The notes: generated by a model from the sequence alone, not told the origin. A DNA stretch of 64,000 nt from Pseudomonadota bacterium (GCA_021819435.1 JAKARB010000002.1:347182-411181); one strand, 5' to 3'. Positions 9,030-17,333 are shown, numbered from the stretch's first letter. Numbers and translations: made by a program.

Positions 9030-9311
9030 ATGTCTATCATCCTGATCAAATACCTTGTGCAGTTGGCAAGGCAGGTCATACGAAGGTACTATCTGTTCAT
9101 GGATAAGATCATTCGCCAAGGCGACAAAGAGGTTCGTGTGTTCCGCACGCCAGATGGTGTGACCGGTATCGTGGATACTTCTGTGCCCATGAGCGCGCTC
9201 GACGGCCTGGCTGCCAAGCTCGAAGAACGTCTGGCAGCCCGCGCTCGTACCGCGAAGATCGCACTCACGCCTTTCGGTGGTGCGAAGCCTATCGCAGGCT
9301 CCAGTAGCTAA
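9030..9311 (+). CDS. small hypothetical protein, possible antitoxin-like partner
   Basis: 93 residues from the ATG at 9030, with GGAG eight bases upstream. An internal ATG at 9099 (MDKIIRQGDKEV) would give a 70-residue form lacking the basic, hydrophobic start. The core has a short beta-like part (VRVFRTPDGVTGIVD) and a helix (SALDGLAAKLEERLAARAR). The next gene starts nine bases after the stop, an arrangement seen in toxin-antitoxin pairs. No family recognised. Confidence 0.5.
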   Translation: MSIILIKYLVQLARQVIRRYYLFMDKIIRQGDKEVRVFRTPDGVTGIVDTSVPMSALDGLAAKLEERLAARARTAKIALTPFGGAKPIAGSSS

Positions 9312-9320
9312 GGTCCTGCG

Positions 9321-9809
9321 ATGGCCGCCACGAACTTTGTTCGTGGGTCGGTTCTCAAGTGTTCGTTTCCCTACGTCGATCGCCCTAGCAGGCCGGGTCC
9401 TCACCCGCATTACTGCTTGTTCGTGGATTCACTCGAGATCCGCGACAGGATTTACTACGCAGTCTGCTACGGCACGTCCCGTCTCGATGAGCCTCTCCTC
9501 GAGAACCACAACGGGGCTATTTTCAGCGTCGACAGCTCCCTCATCAAAGGCTCGCCCATGTCCATGCGTGTGACGCACTTCGTGTGCTCGCATGTGGCGG
9601 TCATTCCTGATCGATGGGTGTACCGAAACTTCCAAGCTCGCCTTGATTTCATCCGCCCGGAAGGACGGAAGGGAGATCGTCTGCGCGAGCGCATGTACGA
9701 CCAGTTCGTGCTGCTGGAGCCGTTGATGGAGTACGAGGCGCTGATCGCCGTGAACTACGTTCGGAAAACGGGCCGACCAGGCTTGCCTGGCGAGACCACC
9801 CTGCGGTAA
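9321..9809 (+). CDS. possible PemK/MazF-like protein
   Basis: 162 residues. The opening VRGSVLKCSFPYVDRP and the following LFVDSLE and YYAVCYGTS strands recall the SH3-like fold of PemK/MazF endoribonuclease toxins (G-x-V start, strand, Pro-rich loop, strand), though the usual RP-hydrophobic motif is not exact. The C-terminal 70 residues are longer than in MazF. It follows a 93-residue protein by nine bases, which fits a toxin-antitoxin operon. Alternatively it is an unrelated accessory protein. Confidence 0.4.
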   Translation: MAATNFVRGSVLKCSFPYVDRPSRPGPHPHYCLFVDSLEIRDRIYYAVCYGTSRLDEPLLENHNGAIFSVDSSLIKGSPMSMRVTHFVCSHVAVIPDRWVYRNFQARLDFIRPEGRKGDRLRERMYDQFVLLEPLMEYEALIAVNYVRKTGRPGLPGETTLR

Positions 9810-9834
9810 GTCCAACCGCATCCTTAAAACCCAA

Positions 9835-9878
9835 GGTCGTTGCGACCGGAGCCTCTGGCCCGTCGCACGGCCTTTTTT
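9835..9878 (+). terminator. terminator-like hairpins with T6 tract
   Basis: GGTCG-TTG-CGACC (9835-9847), then GGCC (9857-9860) and GGCC (9869-9872) directly followed by six T (9873-9878). TGCGAC (9841-9846) can also pair with GTCGCA (9862-9867), giving alternative folds. It lies 17 bases before the antirestriction gene start. Confidence 0.5.
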
Positions 9879-9894
9879 CATTTCTGAGGCCAAT

Positions 9895-10344
9895 ATGCAA
9901 GATACCGTTGAACAAGGCCAGCCCATGGCCACACTGAACCCAGAAGCGTGGCATGCCACGCACGTCCCTGAGGAGCGTCGACTTGCCATGCTCCCCAAGC
10001 TGTTTGGTGAGCGTCTCATGATCAGAGGAGAGCACGCCGTCTACAACTTCATGAGCGCGATGTGTAGCGCCTACGGCGGCGGCTTCTGGGACTACTACGA
10101 GCTGGCCAATGGGGCCGTTTACATGGTGCCAACAGGTGCCGAGAACTTTGAACTGAAGTGGCACGGCAACGGGTACGAGGGGCGCGTCAGCGCTCATGCA
10201 GCCGGAATCATCGTGACGCTATGTGCATTGAGCGAGATGAGCTTCCACGATCGAACGGATACCTGCGCGGAGAACTATCACAAGTTGCGTGAGGTACTCG
10301 TCGTACACCCGGAAGGCTCCCAAATTTACCTGGCCACCGATTAA
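9895..10344 (+). CDS. antirestriction protein, ArdB/KlcA family
   Basis: 149 residues, the usual length of the family. The order RRLAMLPKLFGERLMIRGE, VYNFMSAMCSAYGGGFWDYY, ELANGAVYMVP is the ArdB/KlcA signature. These plasmid proteins block type I restriction enzymes in the recipient cell without mimicking DNA in the way ArdA does. It stands between the possible toxin-antitoxin pair and the methyltransferase, which suits an establishment region. The transcript passes a T6 hairpin just upstream. Confidence 0.85.
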   Translation: MQDTVEQGQPMATLNPEAWHATHVPEERRLAMLPKLFGERLMIRGEHAVYNFMSAMCSAYGGGFWDYYELANGAVYMVPTGAENFELKWHGNGYEGRVSAHAAGIIVTLCALSEMSFHDRTDTCAENYHKLREVLVVHPEGSQIYLATD

Positions 10345-10470
10345 AGCTAGGCGTTCTCGGGCAGAGGCCCGGGCCGCTATCTCGCACCGCGGCCCATCGT
10401 GGCTGCGTCAACTTCAGGCGTCCTCACTGGCCAATGCCAGAGGGGGCGCCTCTTTCATGAGGAACTCAAC

Positions 10471-10686
10471 ATGACCAACCGTCGAGACGTTCGCGTGGGT
10501 GATTCAACCAGGTCGACATCGATACCCGAGCAAGCCGAGGTTCCGGCGCATCTGCAAGATGTCGTCAACGACATGGAGCTGCAGAGGCAGCAAGGCACGC
10601 TGTCGGATGACGATTTTCAGCGGCGGCTTAGCCGAATTTTGGAGCGCGACCGGCGCGCCGCCAATCGTCAAGGAGCGCAGCCATGA
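10471..10686 (+). CDS. small acidic/basic helical protein before methyltransferase
   Basis: 71 residues from the ATG at 10471 with GAGG nine bases upstream. It is charged and helical, with DDDFQRRLSRILERDRRAANRQ near the end. Its stop overlaps the ATG of the methyltransferase at 10683, so the two are translationally coupled. The leader before it (10345-10470) is rich in inverted repeats. Function unknown. Confidence 0.55.
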   Translation: MTNRRDVRVGDSTRSTSIPEQAEVPAHLQDVVNDMELQRQQGTLSDDDFQRRLSRILERDRRAANRQGAQP

Positions 10687-12140
10687 TGCTTCACTATCTG
10701 GTCCGATCTGTGGGGCTGAATCGCGGTGCTCCACGGATTTTCCTCGACGGTCCGCTGCTGCGCGCCACAGGGTTCCGACCCGGCTCAAGATTCGATCTTC
10801 AGCTCGACGTGCAGCGTTGCTGCATCGAGCTCGTGCTGGCTTCTGGCGGTGAGCGCAAGACCAGTTCTCGCAAGAGAGCGGACGCCGAGGAATCGGTCAT
10901 AGACATCAATGGCAGAGAGGTGCTGCGCTCGTTCCCGGCCGGCATGGCCGTGCGGATCGAGCTCTATGCGGATCGTGTGCTGATCAGCCCGCTTGCCAGC
11001 GAGTTGGCCAGGATCGCCCGCCTGCGGCGCTTGCTGACGTGTGAGGCCCAGGGCTGGATAAGCTCTGCCAGCCTTGCTCATGGGATCGGTGTCATGGCCA
11101 AAGCGGCTCACCTTGGCTTTGCTCGGAAAGGTATGGCGCTCAGGCTTGTGGCCGCCGTCGAGCTCGACGCGCGCTGGATTGACCAAGCGTGCGAAAGGAA
11201 TGACGCCTGGTCACAGGAAACGATGGGCATTGCGGCCCCCTTGCAGGAGGTTGTGCAGGATGGGGCATTGCTTAGGCGTATCGGCTTGGTCGACCTGGTC
11301 GAAGCTGGCTTGCCATGTTCCGGTGCAAGCCGGGCCGGAAAGGCAAAGCGTCGACTTGGGTGCATGGAAGATCATCCCGAGGTGGGGCACCTGGTGGCGC
11401 CTGCAATTGGGGTGGTACAAAGCTGCCAGCCGATTGCATTCATGCTGGAGAACGTCACGAGCTACGCCAACGAAGCGAGCGCTGCCATCCTGAGGTTAAT
11501 GTTGAGAGACATGGCTTACGACGTCCACGAAGTCGTGCTCGAGGCCACGGCCTTTGGCGCGATGGAAGGACGGACAAGGTGGTTCTTGGTCGCAGTTACA
11601 TGCGGCATCGAGTTGGATGTGCAACATGCCTTGGAGCTTCATCTGCAGCGGTTCCGTCCGCCGGCGCGCTACGTGGGGGAGCTGTTGGATCCTGTGCCGC
11701 TGGACGACCCGAGCTGGCGATCATTCGCCTACATCGGTGAGAAGGCTGATCGTGATGCCCTGGTTGGGAATGGCTTCAGCCCTCAGGTCGTTGAAGCTCA
11801 CTCCATAGAGGTTCCTACGCTTCGGAAAGGCTACCAGAAGGCGGGATCGACAGATCCGCTCCTGCAGCACCCATCCAAACCAGAACTGCGACGCCAATTC
11901 ACTGTGGCAGAGCATGCGAGGTTCAAGGGTGTGCCAGAGCACCTGGTTGATGGGCTTTCGTTCACGGCGGGCCATCAGGCGCTGGGACAGTCCATTGCGG
12001 TTGAGCCAGTAGCCTGGCTCTTCGAGGTTCTCGCCGGTGCGCTGAAAGACTGGGCCAAGGACGCTCGTTCAAATGCGCGTCATGCGTTTGATCTCAGACC
12101 AAGGGTCAACCGATCACCAGCAAGGGCTGTGACGGGATGA
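10683..12140 (+). CDS. C5 cytosine DNA methyltransferase with SymE/AbrB-like N-terminus
   Basis: 485 residues. Cytosine methylase motifs are present: catalytic Cys C212 in GLPCSGAS (motif IV, with PCS rather than the common PCQ), ENV 256-258 (motif VI), EGRTRW 295-300 (motif VIII) and GHQALGQSIAV near the C-terminus (motif X). Residues 17-51 (PRIFLDGPLLRATGF...) resemble the SymE/AbrB swapped-hairpin fold, and residues 75-104 look like a second copy. It may protect the incoming element from restriction or act in regulation. The target site cannot be read from sequence. Confidence 0.8.
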   Translation: MMLHYLVRSVGLNRGAPRIFLDGPLLRATGFRPGSRFDLQLDVQRCCIELVLASGGERKTSSRKRADAEESVIDINGREVLRSFPAGMAVRIELYADRVLISPLASELARIARLRRLLTCEAQGWISSASLAHGIGVMAKAAHLGFARKGMALRLVAAVELDARWIDQACERNDAWSQETMGIAAPLQEVVQDGALLRRIGLVDLVEAGLPCSGASRAGKAKRRLGCMEDHPEVGHLVAPAIGVVQSCQPIAFMLENVTSYANEASAAILRLMLRDMAYDVHEVVLEATAFGAMEGRTRWFLVAVTCGIELDVQHALELHLQRFRPPARYVGELLDPVPLDDPSWRSFAYIGEKADRDALVGNGFSPQVVEAHSIEVPTLRKGYQKAGSTDPLLQHPSKPELRRQFTVAEHARFKGVPEHLVDGLSFTAGHQALGQSIAVEPVAWLFEVLAGALKDWAKDARSNARHAFDLRPRVNRSPARAVTG

Positions 12141-12149
12141 CTTGAAACG

Positions 12150-12177
12150 AAAAGGCCGGACACTGTCCGGCCTTTTT
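12150..12177. terminator. bidirectional intrinsic terminator
   Basis: AAAAGGCCGGACA (12150-12162) pairs with the complementary arm ending in CCGGCCTTTTT (12177). It has A-rich and T-rich sides, so it can end both the plus-strand methyltransferase transcript and the minus-strand gene ending at 12182. Confidence 0.85.
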
Positions 12178-12181
12178 CCAT

Positions 12182-12394
12182 TTAGTCTTGCGCAGCGCCA
12201 TGTTCGTTAGCCGCGTCGAGTCCCGTCGCACCGCAGGGCTGGCAATCAACGCGACCAGCGAGGCCTGGCCAGCCGCCAGTACCACCGCACATTGGGCAAG
12301 CGCCCTCGTCATCGAGCTGAAGACCAGCAGCTAGAACTTGAGGCGTAGCACAAGGGGGGCTGGCCGGGAAAACTGGTGTCGTCATAGTGATCAT
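12182..12394 (-). CDS. small zinc-knuckle protein
   Basis: 70 residues (alternative start three codons later at 12385). The C-terminal half has CPMCGGTGGWPG and CQPCGATG, two CxxCxG(x)G motifs like half of the DnaJ zinc-binding region, so one Zn ion is probably bound by four Cys. The N-terminal half is Pro/Ala-rich. Its role is unknown; such small proteins are common beside ICE accessory genes. Confidence 0.55.
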   Translation of the reverse strand: MITMTTPVFPASPPCATPQVLAAGLQLDDEGACPMCGGTGGWPGLAGRVDCQPCGATGLDAANEHGAAQD

Positions 12395-12437
12395 TTCGAC
12401 GTTGCTTCACACGTCATCTGCTGTATGTCTGGCGGGG

Positions 12438-12746
12438 TCAAGAAAGGCCGGAGGCCGTCAAGAGGGTGCGCCCCATATGCACAGCCAAGCCGAGCGGTAG
12501 GCCCATCAGCCATACGCATGCGTAGGCCGGCACCATGGTGTCAATGCTCCCCTGATCCCGCTTGCTCACAAACGCCCAATAGCCCAAGAAAACTGGTAGC
12601 AAGAGGGAGGTCAGGGCCCGGATGGTATCTCCGTGAAAGGCGTTGATGACGCCCATGGCGGCCGTCGCGGCGCAGGCCGAGCCGATCAACGTCAGAACCA
12701 TGCCCATGAGCATCATTTCTTTGCGTGCCTTGGCAACCGTGTTCAT
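12438..12746 (-). CDS. small membrane protein
   Basis: 102 residues from the ATG at 12746, which has AAGGAG six bases upstream. Three hydrophobic stretches (MGMVLTLIGSACAATAAMGV, ALTSLLLPVFLGYWAF, VWLMGLPLGLAVHM) predict an integral membrane protein. It is divergent from the basic DNA-binding-like gene at 12860, and the shared gap holds the operator at 12822-12836. Function unknown. Confidence 0.55.
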   Translation of the reverse strand: MNTVAKARKEMMLMGMVLTLIGSACAATAAMGVINAFHGDTIRALTSLLLPVFLGYWAFVSKRDQGSIDTMVPAYACVWLMGLPLGLAVHMGRTLLTASGLS

Positions 12747-12821
12747 CGTCTGCTCCTTGAGAATTGATGTGAGCAGCATTTTGCGGCAGTTCTAGATCCG
12801 CGGGCACCCTCCGGTATAGAA

Positions 12822-12836
12822 TTTAATCGTACTAAA
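12822..12836. promoter_or_regulatory. third copy of the 15-bp operator
   Basis: TTTAATCGTACTAAA; its right half TACTAAA equals that of the 37266-37280 site and the overall length is the same. It lies between divergent genes starting at 12746 (minus) and 12860 (plus). Confidence 0.5.
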
Positions 12837-12859
12837 TTGTTTTCCATGAATTAGGCCGT

Positions 12860-13129
12860 ATGACGCACAAAGACCTGCCCGCCAAGGAGCCTGCCGCGCG
12901 AAAGTCTGCGGCGCGGAAAGCCGTGGCCAACGAGGCGGAGAAGCCGAGCGGCGGGGAAACTCGCGGACGACGACGAAAAGGCGGGGCGGCATTTGCAAAG
13001 CGCACGTCCGTTACCCTTGTGCAGGAGACCTACGACTTCCTGGTCAAGGAAGGCGATGGCGTTGCCAGCGAAGGTATTGAGCGAGTTGTTGCTGCGGTTC
13101 AAGCCTCAAGGCAACGAAGGCGAGCTTAG
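12860..13129 (+). CDS. basic DNA-binding-like protein (possible RHH)
   Basis: 89 residues. The first 45 are very rich in Lys, Arg and Ala, a flexible DNA-contact tail. AKRTSVTLVQETYDFLV then EGIERVVAAVQ resemble a short strand followed by two helices, as in ribbon-helix-helix repressors. It lies 23 bases after the operator copy at 12822-12836, so it is a candidate for the protein that binds the three operator copies, though this is inference. Confidence 0.5.
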   Translation: MTHKDLPAKEPAARKSAARKAVANEAEKPSGGETRGRRRKGGAAFAKRTSVTLVQETYDFLVKEGDGVASEGIERVVAAVQASRQRRRA

Positions 13130-13248
13130 GCCGCAGCGAGCACGCGAAACGAGCGTGATTCGCATGCCGGCCGATGAGGTTGAAAAGGCGTTGCCGAGTG
13201 GCACAGGCAGGATCGCGACTGCCTGAACAGAACGGCGAGAGGATCGAG

Positions 13249-13485
13249 ATGGCTGTGATCGTCAAGAAAGCTGAGAAAGTTGCTGCGGTGGTGAGTAGCC
13301 TTCCCGTTGGGTTCAGCTTCGAGGCCTTCCTCGAAGCATTTCAAGCCGCGTATCCAAAGGAATGGGCAAACGTCGTGCGTGAGTACCAGAAGCACGAGCG
13401 CAAGACAAAGCCGGGCAAGGCTCATCCAATGCCTGAGCCGGTCCAGTACATGCGCAATGCACTTAATGTCCATCTGCGTGGATGA
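13249..13485 (+). CDS. small hypothetical protein
   Basis: 78 residues from the ATG at 13249 (GAGAGGATCGAG upstream). Helical and charged: GFSFEAFLEAFQAAYPKEWANVVREY, then PMPEPVQYMRNALNVHL. This resembles small plasmid proteins of unknown role. No domain recognised. Confidence 0.5.
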   Translation: MAVIVKKAEKVAAVVSSLPVGFSFEAFLEAFQAAYPKEWANVVREYQKHERKTKPGKAHPMPEPVQYMRNALNVHLRG

Positions 13486-13550
13486 CCACGGCGCAACGCG
13501 CAGCCTAAGCCGCCTGACCTGCGCAGCCACCTGACCCAAGGAAATGGAAC

Positions 13551-13940
13551 ATGAGTTGGAATCAGACACTGACAGACGTTAGAGATGCTTATCGCAACGC
13601 AAAGAATCCCAACGCAGCGATCACGCAAGCGAACTACTTGGCCATGCTTGGCGCCTTCTCGGAGCTGGTCCCGTTGGCAACCATCAGCGATGCATATGAC
13701 ACCGACTTCCGGCGAAATCTTCCTGGGGGCGGGTTGTCTGGGTTTGACGTTGTCCCATTGGCCAAGCGCATTTCGGATGCCCAAATGTTCGCCATTGCCA
13801 ACCCTGTGTATCCGGTGACCGGTGAAGGCATTGCTGAGAACCTGTTGGCCATACTGCACCTGCTCCCGGCGGGGTCCGAGAATGCAACCTTGACTCGGCT
13901 TCAGGGGACGTTCCAAAGCATCCTCGCGGGGAACCTATAA
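13551..13940 (+). CDS. hypothetical protein
   Basis: 129 residues; the ATG at 13551 is preceded by AAGGA. It is mostly helical with two Gly-rich turns (NLPGGGLSG, VYPVTGEGIAENLL). No signal peptide, membrane segment or metal motif. It converges on the minus-strand helicase gene, and the two are separated by a hairpin terminator. Confidence 0.5.
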   Translation: MSWNQTLTDVRDAYRNAKNPNAAITQANYLAMLGAFSELVPLATISDAYDTDFRRNLPGGGLSGFDVVPLAKRISDAQMFAIANPVYPVTGEGIAENLLAILHLLPAGSENATLTRLQGTFQSILAGNL

Positions 13941-13978
13941 GCGCCCTCGCTCTCATTGAGATCGGAGCGTTGTATGAA

Positions 13979-14006
13979 GAAAAAGGGCCAACCTTGCGGT
14001 TGGCCC
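13979..14006 (-). terminator. intrinsic terminator after the 14.0-16.3 kb helicase
   Basis: GGGCCAACC (13985-13993), loop TTGC, GGTTGGCCC (13998-14006); read on the minus strand it is followed by TTTTTCTTC. It ends the helicase transcript. Confidence 0.8.
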
Positions 14007-14011
14007 ATTTG

Positions 14012-16309
14012 TTATGCGGCCAGTAGCTGGCGCGCAAGTTCTACCTCGATGCTGTCACCTCCCTCATTGAGGACGTCTAGCCCCGTTTCGGGCATCTCGC
14101 CCGACGTGGACTGAGAAACGGCGATCTTGGTGGCCATGAGCTGCAGACAGCTGATCTGTGCTGTGCCCAGGAATCCAAGAAAGTACACCTCCACATCACA
14201 GCGTTGGCCGATGCGCCATGAGCGCCTGGCGGCCTGCTGCAGTGTGTAGACGTTGTAGCCGGATTGAAGGAACACGATGGTTGGGAACTCCATCAGATCC
14301 AGGCCGGTTTTCACGAGCTCGGGGTTGGTGATGATCACCTCGACGCCCTGGTCAACCTTCTCAAGAATCCAGTCTTCGCGCTCTGCCGCATCGACGGCAG
14401 CGCGAAGAACGGCGACTTTGAAGCCCTGGAGCTCGAAGAGGCCTTTGAGGCGAGAGGTGGTATCCCGGACTCCGGTGTAGGTGGTGTAGACCAGCACTCT
14501 GCGTCCGCGTGCCTTGGCCTCCTTGCAGAGGCTGATCAGCCGCTCCTCCTTTGGACTGAGTTCATGCTCATCAAAGATCCTCGGTGCGCTGGCCAGCAGC
14601 GCCCTGGTGCGTGGGTGATAGACCAACTCCGACCGGAACGCGCAGTCTGGCCAGGCCAGCAACACATTCAGAACCACGCCCATCAGCGTTTTGTCACCGC
14701 AACGCATGGCCTGGGCAAGCTCCTCCTGCAGACGCCCCGCCAGATGAGCGTAAGCGGCAGCCTGGTCGTCCGTCATGGTGATGGGAACCATCTCCTCCTT
14801 GTAGGGGGGCAGGATGTTTCCACCGATGTCCTTGAGCCGCAAGAATGCGGTCAGCGGAAGCACGTAGCGCATGATGCCTACCGGACTGAATCCAGGCGCC
14901 TTGGCCACCCGGTGGGTGGTCTTGGTCTTGCCCTTCGCAGTCCTGTGGGCGCGCTGCCCATCGACGCCGGCGGACTCCTTGTAGATGTCCTTGAGCACGC
15001 CGTGTTCTCGCATGTAGGCCATGCTGGCGGAGGTGAGCGATCCGTCTCGGGCGGTGAACCCGTCGTCGATCATCAGTTGAGGGTTCAAGCGCCAGAGCAG
15101 ATAGAAGAGGTCATCGGCGTAGCCGCCCATCAGCGTGCCGGTCAGCAAGACCGCCTTGCGGCACTGACTGGCGATCACGCCGAAGGCTTGCCCTTGGGCA
15201 GAACCTTCGTTCTTGAACTCGTGCCCCTCGTCGGCGATGACCGTCTCGAAGAACCCTTTCGGAAGGTAACGCTTGACGAACTCGCTGGGCTGATAGCCGC
15301 CGGTGCCGAAGCTGAACTCCTTGTTGGCCATGGCGCGCTCCATCCGTCTGGCTTGCCGGTCTGTGAAGACCAGGTCACCGTCCTCGTCCATCAAATTGAT
15401 GAACTCGTGGACGTTGTCCTCAAGCATGCTGCCGATGCGATCGGAGCCGAAGATCTTGAGTAGCTTGGCCGCTGTCTTGTCGCCGATCGTGGGGATCTGC
15501 TTCAAGGCTTCGGTCATCACCTCCTCCTTGGACCTGGTCGGGCCATTGCGATAGAGGGTCCACAAGGCTTCTCCGCAGGCCTTGCAGGCCGTTTGGTGGA
15601 CGTTGAGTACCTCCATCGCTTCCACGGGACTCAGAGGCCTTGGCAGGCCCTCTGGGTCGTCGCCGTGGATCGGTTGGCCGCATCGAGGGCAGGCTGCAAC
15701 CCGCTGTGCGGAGAAATCACCGGCCTCGGTGCGCTCGCACACGGTGCGGAGGGTGAAGCTGGGCTTCCAATTGAAGCCCATGCGCATGCGGACACGCCCC
15801 ATGATGAAGAAGGTTGGAACGGTCGGCCGCTCCTGCATGGCGCGCAGCAACAGCAGCTTGCGGAGGGTGTCGGGCCCGTTCAGGATCCAAACCGCCGCGC
15901 CCGGAACCGTCTGCTTGATTTCCCGGCGCCACTTGTAGACGAGGTGGGGCGGGCAAACCACCAGGTTGCGGTTGAGGCCTGCTGTGCTGAGCACGGCCGC
16001 CAATGCGATGGCCATGATCGTCTTGCCAGTGCCCATCTCGCCATTGATGACGCAGGCGCGTTCTCCGACGTCGACGAGCAACCTGGCGCAGGCCTGCACG
16101 ACGTGCTGCTGCTCGACGAACGGGGTTCGCAGCAGCTGCTCCATCACGAGGGCGCGATCGGGGTGGGGGTCCTTGTTGTAGACCGGAGCGTTCTGGGCTT
16201 GCACGGCCTGCAGCAGGCCGGGGCCGAACGAGGCGATGAAGTCCGGCAGGCTCAGGGTGAGCTCCGGCTGGGTGTCGGTGATTTCTGCCTGAATGGCTTC
16301 TGTTTCCAT
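14012..16309 (-). CDS. SNF2/DEAD-like helicase with zinc insert
   Basis: 765 residues from the ATG at 16309, which has TTGGAG upstream. Motor motifs: GEMGTGKT (90-97), a motif II variant DEGH (360-363) in VIADEGHEFKN, LLTGT (motif III) and QQAARRSWRIGQ (motif VI). Between Walker A and motif II there is an insertion with CPRC (207-210) and CKAC (242-245), a likely four-Cys zinc site, then a helix-hairpin-helix-like IPTIGDKTAAKLLKIFG (272-288). Helicases of this type occur in ICEs and large plasmids. Probably nucleic-acid remodelling; exact role unknown. Confidence 0.75.
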   Translation of the reverse strand: METEAIQAEITDTQPELTLSLPDFIASFGPGLLQAVQAQNAPVYNKDPHPDRALVMEQLLRTPFVEQQHVVQACARLLVDVGERACVINGEMGTGKTIMAIALAAVLSTAGLNRNLVVCPPHLVYKWRREIKQTVPGAAVWILNGPDTLRKLLLLRAMQERPTVPTFFIMGRVRMRMGFNWKPSFTLRTVCERTEAGDFSAQRVAACPRCGQPIHGDDPEGLPRPLSPVEAMEVLNVHQTACKACGEALWTLYRNGPTRSKEEVMTEALKQIPTIGDKTAAKLLKIFGSDRIGSMLEDNVHEFINLMDEDGDLVFTDRQARRMERAMANKEFSFGTGGYQPSEFVKRYLPKGFFETVIADEGHEFKNEGSAQGQAFGVIASQCRKAVLLTGTLMGGYADDLFYLLWRLNPQLMIDDGFTARDGSLTSASMAYMREHGVLKDIYKESAGVDGQRAHRTAKGKTKTTHRVAKAPGFSPVGIMRYVLPLTAFLRLKDIGGNILPPYKEEMVPITMTDDQAAAYAHLAGRLQEELAQAMRCGDKTLMGVVLNVLLAWPDCAFRSELVYHPRTRALLASAPRIFDEHELSPKEERLISLCKEAKARGRRVLVYTTYTGVRDTTSRLKGLFELQGFKVAVLRAAVDAAEREDWILEKVDQGVEVIITNPELVKTGLDLMEFPTIVFLQSGYNVYTLQQAARRSWRIGQRCDVEVYFLGFLGTAQISCLQLMATKIAVSQSTSGEMPETGLDVLNEGGDSIEVELARQLLAA

Positions 16310-16326
16310 GGTGACTCCAAGAAAAT

Positions 16327-16355
16327 GGGGCCACCGCCCCCAGGGGCGTGGCCCC
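16327..16355 (-). terminator. terminator-like hairpin in the helicase leader
   Basis: GGGGCCAC (16327-16334) pairs with GTGGCCCC (16348-16355). On the minus strand it is followed by ATTTTC and then the helicase ribosome-binding site, so it sits between the upstream gene and the helicase start. Confidence 0.5.
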
Positions 16356-16376
16356 ATGGGGTGAAATTGAAAAGGA

Positions 16377-16619
16377 TCAGGTTTTCTTGATCCAGGCGCT
16401 CATGCTCGGATCGCGTTCTGGGTAATAGCGTCTGGCGACGATCTTCTTGCCACCCTTGAGCGACAAGACTCGGCGCCAGTATTTGCCACAGGCCAATGCA
16501 CGCTGTTCATTGACGGCACGCACGTAGACTGGGCTGCCGCAAGCCTTGCCCTTCTTGTCGACAGGGTAGACCTCCCATTGCAGCTGAGGTGGTGGTTCCC
16601 ACCAAGGTTGATCTGCCAT
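16377..16619 (-). CDS. small hypothetical protein
   Basis: 80 residues from the ATG at 16619, preceded by GGAGG. It has a Trp/Pro-rich opening (ADQPWWEPPPQLQWEVYPVD) and a basic end. The layout (WEVYPVDKKGKACGSPVYVRAVNEQRALACGKYW) suggests a small alpha/beta fold. No family recognised. It lies between the helicase and the 211-residue gene in a minus-strand run. Confidence 0.5.
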   Translation of the reverse strand: MADQPWWEPPPQLQWEVYPVDKKGKACGSPVYVRAVNEQRALACGKYWRRVLSLKGGKKIVARRYYPERDPSMSAWIKKT

Positions 16620-16643
16620 CGGCCATCCTCCTAATGTCAAGAA

Positions 16644-17279
16644 TCAGGCCGTTTCAGCGGCTGCGGTAGGCACGAACAACTTCCCATTGCGGATCGATTC
16701 GCTGATCAGTGCCTCGAAAGAGGAGGGGAGCTGGATCAGCGAGAGTTCAATGGGTCCGATGCTTGGCGTTGGGGACAGGCATCGATGGCCTGCTTCTTCG
16801 TCAACCATCGTTTCGCGGAGGGCGGTGAGAACAAAGTCCTTCCATTCATCCAGCAGCGGAATTGGCGATAAGTGCTTGACCAAGGACCACGTCGCACCCT
16901 TGCGCATTTGTGGGGTGTGACCTGCGTCGAAGGTCAACCAGCCTCGGCCGTTGACTCGGTCTGGCGTTGTGAGCTCTGGGTCGAAGATCCAGCCGTGAAC
17001 GAGGGGACCAAAGAGGCATTGCTTTGGCAACCTGCAGGTGACCTTCTGCAAACGCCGAGGGTCTCCTACCAGTGCTTCGAACTTGCTTGGTCGGCCGGGG
17101 AATGTCGTGGTCACCTTGGTGACTCTGTCTGCGTGCTGGCTCAGTTGCATGCGGCTGAGCAGCTGCTGCACAGAGCCATCGCGGCCGTAGATGCTGAGGA
17201 AGACCAGCTGGCCATTCAAGTCACGCCCTATGGCGTCGATCATGATGTCGCCTTGCTGGTCACATGTGGTGACGTCCAT
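16644..17279 (-). CDS. hypothetical protein
   Basis: 211 residues; the ATG at 17279 has TGGAGC upstream. No membrane or signal sequence. The central part is rich in beta-prone residues, with GRGWLTFDAGHTPQMRKGATWSL near the middle. A hairpin (17301-17325) precedes the start. No family recognised; the position points to an ICE accessory gene. Confidence 0.5.
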   Translation of the reverse strand: MDVTTCDQQGDIMIDAIGRDLNGQLVFLSIYGRDGSVQQLLSRMQLSQHADRVTKVTTTFPGRPSKFEALVGDPRRLQKVTCRLPKQCLFGPLVHGWIFDPELTTPDRVNGRGWLTFDAGHTPQMRKGATWSLVKHLSPIPLLDEWKDFVLTALRETMVDEEAGHRCLSPTPSIGPIELSLIQLPSSFEALISESIRNGKLFVPTAAAETA

Positions 17280-17300
17280 GTGTTGTTGCTCCAGGTAGAG

Positions 17301-17325
17301 GCGCCCACCGGAAGGAGGTGGGCGC
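17301..17325 (-). terminator. leader hairpin
   Basis: GCGCCCACC (17301-17309) and GGTGGGCGC (17317-17325) form a nine-base-pair stem just before the gene that starts at 17279 on the minus strand. No long U-tract follows. Confidence 0.45.
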
Positions 17326-17333
17326 TGGGTTGC

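Noticed and set aside
8663..9106. 147-codon plus frame spanning the end of the 8230 gene
   Set aside because: Overlaps a better gene, crosses the 8966-8996 hairpin and has no protein-like composition.
14264..15463. 399-codon plus-strand frame opposite the 14.0-16.3 kb helicase
   Set aside because: The minus frame has full helicase motifs; the plus frame has no domain or ribosome-binding site.
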